From RYN-433 sp036558265 (GTDB lineage: Bacteria; Planctomycetota; Phycisphaerae; Tepidisphaerales; Tepidisphaeraceae), in assembly GCA_036558265.1 (NCBI GenBank), contig DATBFY010000027.1:1-18001 (forward strand): a stretch of 18,001 nucleotides of DNA, written 5' to 3'. Below the pieces are notes generated by a model. The model was not told the DNA's origin, did no database searches, and was given only the letters and a program-made list of their open reading frames with translations. Positions 13,645 through 18,001 of this stretch are shown in pieces; positions within the stretch are counted from its first letter, which is position 1, and each line of letters begins with the position of its first letter. The translations under genes were made by a program, and so were the position numbers.

Positions 13645-16600
13645 ATGTTCGCGCGCCGATCTTGTAGAGAGCGTCGTCGTCTGGTTTTGCGCGGCGGGGT
13701 CGGGGCCGCCGGGTATGTCGCGGAATTGCTCGAGGAGCGGCGGATGCTGGCGCTGACGGTGCCGGTGCTCAACAGCCTGCCCGGTGCGCCCGCGACGCTT
13801 TACCTGAACTTCCGCGGCCACGCGGCCTTCGACTGGAACAACGGAACCCAGTACCATCCCCACGGGCCGCTGGGGAACAACGACCCGATCCCCCCGTTCG
13901 ACTGGGACGGAAACACGGCCAGTTTCAGCAAGGCCGAGCTGACGGCGATCCAGCAGATCTTCTCGTTGATCGCGGAGAAGTACTCGCCCTTCAAGATCAA
14001 CGTGACGACGGTCGATCCGGGCAACCGCAACGACGGGCAGAGCGCAGAGGTGATCCTGGGCGGCAGCCCGCGCGACTGGCTGCAGCCCGATCCGGTGGCA
14101 AAGCCGACCCCGAACAGCGGGGTTTCGGCGATCGGCGGGTTCGCCAGTCCCGATCTGCCGAACGTCGGCTTCCTGTTCGCCAACTTCTACCCTAACAGCA
14201 CGTACTTCGTCGCGAACAACGCGGCACACGAGGCGGGGCACGGCTTTGGCCTGCTACACGAGCGGTACGTGCTGAATCCGCCGCCAAAGGATAATTCGAA
14301 TTATCCCGAGTACTTCCCCGGCGACGGCAACGAGGCGCCGATCATGGGGGACGCCGCCAACCAGTCCACGGCGCGCGGCATCTGGTGGAAGACGAACGAC
14401 TACCCGGGACAGAACTCGGGCGATGGGATCCAGGACGAGCTGGACGCGCTGGCCGGGTTCAACGGGCCGCTCTCGTATCGGGCCGACGACTTCCCCAGCA
14501 ACAATCCCGGCACGCTCTCGATCGACGGGAGCGGGCAGGTGCAGAGCGTCAACGGCATGATCGTGGGGAAGGACGACGTCGATTCGTTCCGCTTCGTGCC
14601 GCCGACGTCGAGCGCGACGTTCGCGATCTCGAACGTGCGGACGTACCTCGACGGGAGCGGCGCCGCGATCAGCGCCATGCCGAATCAGGGGATGCTCGCG
14701 CCCGACGTGACGATCACCGACGGCTCGGGGAACGTGATCCCGTCCTCGATCAACGACACGAACACCTCCGCGACGATCACGTGCAACTTCCTGACGCCGG
14801 GCCGCTCGTATTTCGTGAACGTCATGGGCCAGGGGAAGTACGGCGACATCGGACAGTACACGGTCAGCGGGCAGATGCACGGCCTGTTCGCAACGTACAG
14901 CGCGATTTCGCGGACCGTGACCGTCGGCGGGCTGACCGGGGACAACGTCGTCAACATCCGCGTGAACCGCAACGGCGTGGGCGATCCGGGCCTCCTGGAC
15001 GTCAGCGACAGCGTGAACGGCGGCGGCACCGGGCACCAGACGTTCCCGATGGCCGGCATCGACCACGTGAACATCTTCCTGGGCTCGGGGAGCGATACGG
15101 TCAGCATCGATCCGCTGGCGCAGTGGTTCACCGGCAATCCCGGGCCCGACGTCTACCTGAACCTGGCGGGCGGGAATAACACGCTGAAGCTGACGGCCGT
15201 CGATCCGGCGAACGTGGGGAACACGACCTTTAACGTCAACGACAACCGGCATATCACGTTCATGACCACGCCGGTGACGCTGGACAACGTGCAGCGCGTC
15301 GAGCTGCACGGGGCGTCGCTTTACAACAACAACTTCTTCGTCCACTCGTGGGAGTTCGGACCGCGGCTGTACGTTTACGGCTCGGGCGGGCAGAAGGACA
15401 ACCTCACGATCGACGGGGTGATCGCCGACAACGTCGGATCGCTCATCACCTTCAACGGCGCCGCGACCGACGGGGGCGTAGACTTGGGCACCGCCACGCT
15501 GACCATCGACGACAGCGCGAACCTGGGCGGCATCCTCAATGGCGGCGGGGAAAACGGCGGGTACGTCCCCAAGACCTTCTCCATCAGCGAGCTCGGCGTC
15601 TTCAGCAACGCCGCCGGCGGGGTCCGCGAGTTCGACCTGGCGAACGTCACCAACATCAACATCTATCTCGGCCGCGGCATCGCGCTGGGCGAGGGGCCGT
15701 CGGTCTTCGTTGACGGCGAACTCAAGGGACAGAACATTTCCGTCTACGGCAACGCCAACGACATCAGCACCAATAGCTACTTCGTGGGCCTCACCGACCC
15801 GCACGGCTTCCCGGAGCTCAGTTCCCCCTTCTCCGACGCCATCCTGGGCGACGTCTGGTTCTACGGCAACGGCGGGGGAAACAACCTCACGATCGACGAC
15901 CGCGACCACGCGACCGCCGGAAATTACACGCTCTTTGGCAATTTCCTCCACAGCAACAGCGGCGGCGGCACCGTCCACTGGGACGGCGTCAACTTCCCCG
16001 AGGTCGATTTCTACGGCAGCAACGCCGGGTCGAGCATGACCGCCAACGGCTTCGATTCGGCCATCCCCGTGCACCTCTTCGGCGGCACGAGCGCGTCCGA
16101 CGTGCTGACGATCGACGACCGCTCGATGGCCAACCGCAGGCCCAACCGCTTTGACCTTTACAAGGACAAGGTCACCCGTTTCTTCGCCGACTCGCCGACG
16201 TTCGAATCGACCTATTACACCGGCTACGAGGCGCTCAACGGCTACCTGAACGTGCAGGAGAATACGGCCAACGTCTACAGCGTGCCCGCCCTGCCCGCTG
16301 GACAGCAGGTGACGCTCTATGGCAGCGCCAGCGACGACACCTTCACCGTCTACCCGCGCGACGCCGCCGGCAACCCGACCCTCCTTGGCAACCTCGGCAT
16401 CATCGGCGGCGCGGGGACCGACCTCTTGAACCTCAGCGACGCGCTCGCGACGACCGGGACGACCTGGACCGTCAGCAATCCCTTCGGCGCCACCACGCAG
16501 GACTTCTCGCTGACCGGCAGCGCTCTCATGGGCGCCCTCAACGACGTCGAGTCGATCGGCCTCTACGCCAGCGCCGGCGACGACACGTTCAACGTCAATA

Positions 16601-18001
16601 CGTACAAGGCCGGAAACGGCTTTGCCCTCTACGCCGGCGCAGGGGACGACACGCTCAACTTCGGCAACAATAGCCTCGTCAACAACGTCACCAGCATCTC
16701 CGCCTTCACCTTCGACGGGGAAGCCGGCTCGGACACGTTCAACGTCCTCTCCTCCGGCGACGGCAGCGGCACCTATACGCGCGGCACCTTCGCACCCGGC
16801 ATCGGACTGACCTCATTCGTCAACCAGCTCGGCAACTATTCCATCACGCTCGCAGACCAGCGCACCGAGTCGATACAGATTTATCCGGGCCAGACCGGAC
16901 CGGCGGTAAACGTGAACGCCGTCCTGCCCGGCACGACGACCGCGGTTCACTTCAACAGCCCCGCGAGTCCCGGCGTCCTGCGCGTCGGCTCGTCCTCCAA
17001 CACGCTCACCGGCATCCAGGGCGCGATCGTCTTCGACGGCGGCGCCAGCGGCAGCTCGATCGCCGTCAACGACGGCGCCGACGCCACCGGCCGCATCGCA
17101 CACCTCACGCAGACATCCCTGGGTGCGTTTCCGGGCGATACGCTCTTCCCCACGGGCGGATCGCTGACCTTCAACAAGATCGTCGCCGGCTTCACGCCTG
17201 CCCTGACGCTCACGCTCGGCGGCGGCGCCGACACCGTCTACGCCCAGCCCAATCCCACCGGCACGATCACGATCACCGGCGGCGGACCCACCGCCGCGCC
17301 GGGCGATACGATCAACCTCGCCCTCGCCGCCGCGCAGAACTACGTCCTCCACGGCAACGCCGCCTCCGGCAACGTCACCAGCGCGAACCTGAAAACGCTC
17401 ACCTACAGCGGATTCGAAGGCGGTCCCAATGTGGACGCCGTTGCGCCGGCCGTGGCGGGCGCCGACATCAACCTCAACGGCATCCCCGGCGCTGGCGCCG
17501 CGCCCGCTGCCCTTCCAGGGCACGCCCTGATGGCCGCCCCCCTGCCGCCCAACCGCCAATCCCTCGACATCGTCTTCAGCGAGGACGTCGCCCTTCCCGC
17601 CGGCGCAGCGGCCATTGCGCTCGCGAACCTCACGACCGGCCAGGACGTGCCGCAGGGCTACGTTGCGGTCTCCTACGATCCGGCGACGCGGACGGCCCAC
17701 TTCACCTTCCCCGGTTACGCCAATGGCGTGCTGCCCGACGGCAACTACCACGGCCGCCTCCTCGCCGCAGGCGCCGCCGACCTCTTCGGCAACTCCCTGA
17801 TCACCGACGCGCCCTTCGACTTCTTCATCCTCGCCGGCGACGCCAACCACGACCGCGCCGTCGATTTCAACGACCTGGTGGTGCTCGCGCAGAACTACAA
17901 CACGCCCGCCAAGACCTTCGCCCAGGGCGATTTCAATTATGACGGAACTGTTGATTTCAACGACCTGGTGATCCTCGCGCAGCGCTACAACACGACCTTG
18001 G
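13645..18001 (+). CDS. Giant exported metzincin-type metalloprotease, runs off the window
   Basis: The frame opens at ATG 13645 and has no stop to the edge: at least 1452 residues, partial at the 3' end. Residues 1-38 are Arg-rich and carry LEERRML, a variant of the planctomycete LEPR-XLL N-terminal motif of exported proteins. The catalytic domain (about 45-260) starts ATLYLNFRGHAAFDW and has HEAGHGFGLLH (195-205, the HExxHxxGxxH zinc site with E196 catalytic) and a likely Met-turn at M234 (APIMGDA). A PPC-like domain follows (about 275-410). Then comes a beta-rich region (about 410-1260) with scattered calcium-loop-like motifs (GSGSDTV 480, GSASDDTF 893, SAGDDTF 976, GAGDDTL 998, GEAGSDTF 1025, GGGADTV 1192). 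An SbsA/Big_5-like Ig domain lies at about 1300-1397. Two dockerin-like EF-hand repeats start near D1399 and D1429 (GDANHDRAVDFNDLVVLAQN and a near copy). Such repeats are usually C-terminal, so the end is probably close. Likely a surface protease; substrate unknown. Confidence 0.9.
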   Translation, partial: MFARRSCRERRRLVLRGGVGAAGYVAELLEERRMLALTVPVLNSLPGAPATLYLNFRGHAAFDWNNGTQYHPHGPLGNNDPIPPFDWDGNTASFSKAELTAIQQIFSLIAEKYSPFKINVTTVDPGNRNDGQSAEVILGGSPRDWLQPDPVAKPTPNSGVSAIGGFASPDLPNVGFLFANFYPNSTYFVANNAAHEAGHGFGLLHERYVLNPPPKDNSNYPEYFPGDGNEAPIMGDAANQSTARGIWWKTNDYPGQNSGDGIQDELDALAGFNGPLSYRADDFPSNNPGTLSIDGSGQVQSVNGMIVGKDDVDSFRFVPPTSSATFAISNVRTYLDGSGAAISAMPNQGMLAPDVTITDGSGNVIPSSINDTNTSATITCNFLTPGRSYFVNVMGQGKYGDIGQYTVSGQMHGLFATYSAISRTVTVGGLTGDNVVNIRVNRNGVGDPGLLDVSDSVNGGGTGHQTFPMAGIDHVNIFLGSGSDTVSIDPLAQWFTGNPGPDVYLNLAGGNNTLKLTAVDPANVGNTTFNVNDNRHITFMTTPVTLDNVQRVELHGASLYNNNFFVHSWEFGPRLYVYGSGGQKDNLTIDGVIADNVGSLITFNGAATDGGVDLGTATLTIDDSANLGGILNGGGENGGYVPKTFSISELGVFSNAAGGVREFDLANVTNINIYLGRGIALGEGPSVFVDGELKGQNISVYGNANDISTNSYFVGLTDPHGFPELSSPFSDAILGDVWFYGNGGGNNLTIDDRDHATAGNYTLFGNFLHSNSGGGTVHWDGVNFPEVDFYGSNAGSSMTANGFDSAIPVHLFGGTSASDVLTIDDRSMANRRPNRFDLYKDKVTRFFADSPTFESTYYTGYEALNGYLNVQENTANVYSVPALPAGQQVTLYGSASDDTFTVYPRDAAGNPTLLGNLGIIGGAGTDLLNLSDALATTGTTWTVSNPFGATTQDFSLTGSALMGALNDVESIGLYASAGDDTFNVNTYKAGNGFALYAGAGDDTLNFGNNSLVNNVTSISAFTFDGEAGSDTFNVLSSGDGSGTYTRGTFAPGIGLTSFVNQLGNYSITLADQRTESIQIYPGQTGPAVNVNAVLPGTTTAVHFNSPASPGVLRVGSSSNTLTGIQGAIVFDGGASGSSIAVNDGADATGRIAHLTQTSLGAFPGDTLFPTGGSLTFNKIVAGFTPALTLTLGGGADTVYAQPNPTGTITITGGGPTAAPGDTINLALAAAQNYVLHGNAASGNVTSANLKTLTYSGFEGGPNVDAVAPAVAGADINLNGIPGAGAAPAALPGHALMAAPLPPNRQSLDIVFSEDVALPAGAAAIALANLTTGQDVPQGYVAVSYDPATRTAHFTFPGYANGVLPDGNYHGRLLAAGAADLFGNSLITDAPFDFFILAGDANHDRAVDFNDLVVLAQNYNTPAKTFAQGDFNYDGTVDFNDLVILAQRYNTTL

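Noticed and set aside
14254..16074. 606-codon open frame on the minus strand
   Set aside because: It is antisense to the metalloprotease frame, whose plus-strand domains are unambiguous.
14932..17260. RTX nonapeptide calcium-binding array
   Set aside because: GxGxDD-like loops occur singly, 22 or more residues apart, not as tandem nine-residue repeats, so a beta-roll array is not supported.
1..18001. CRISPR, prophage, insertion sequence or toxin-antitoxin system
   Set aside because: No direct repeat-spacer array, transposase, integrase, phage structural gene or small paired toxin/antitoxin genes are visible on either strand.

Overview
This high-GC window looks like a piece of a Planctomycetota chromosome, probably class Phycisphaerae or a relative. 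The evidence is a DUF1549/DUF1553 protein, a planctomycete-type cytochrome fused to WD40 repeats, a protein with two pre-peptidase C-terminal (PPC) domains, an exported protein with an N-terminal LExRxL-type motif and C-terminal dockerin-like repeats, and several kinds of intergenic palindrome. The class-level placement is inferred from memory of these families. I saw no tRNA, rRNA, CRISPR array, transposase or phage gene.

Left part (61-7348, + strand): three exported proteins in tandem form a probable operon. They are a double-PPC protein, a DUF1549/DUF1553 protein with two possible heme sites, and a cytochrome-WD40-coiled-coil protein. A palindromic element lies just upstream of each one. 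The two intergenic elements share one design: two 19-nt palindromes built on CACGGGC. The set suggests a periplasmic or surface redox assembly, but its substrate cannot be read from sequence.

Middle (7368-10157): a 71-aa SHOCT-like lipoprotein (- strand) diverges from an N-acetylmuramoyl-L-alanine amidase lipoprotein (+ strand, GTG start). A class C beta-lactamase-fold serine hydrolase (- strand) converges on the amidase gene.

Right-middle (8982-13408, - strand): the order of transcription is kdsB, pyrG, a zinc-ribbon two-helix membrane protein, then the serine hydrolase. Gaps are 71, 33 and 30 bp. A good sigma70-type promoter (TTGACA-17-TAGATT) precedes kdsB. PyrG makes CTP and KdsB consumes CTP to activate Kdo for LPS, so the pairing is metabolically sensible. 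PyrG is a divergent CTP synthase with an N-terminal extension. A long imperfect inverted repeat fills the kdsB-pyrG gap and supplies the last codons of kdsB.

Right edge (13645-18001, + strand): one reading frame of at least 1452 codons stays open to the window end. It encodes a giant exported metzincin-type metalloprotease with a HExGHxxGxxH zinc site, a PPC-like domain, a long beta-rich region with scattered GxGxDD-type loops, an Ig-like domain and two dockerin-like EF-hand repeats. It is divergent from kdsB, and a candidate promoter can be placed for each gene in the 236-bp gap. No stretch longer than 300 bases lacks a gene.
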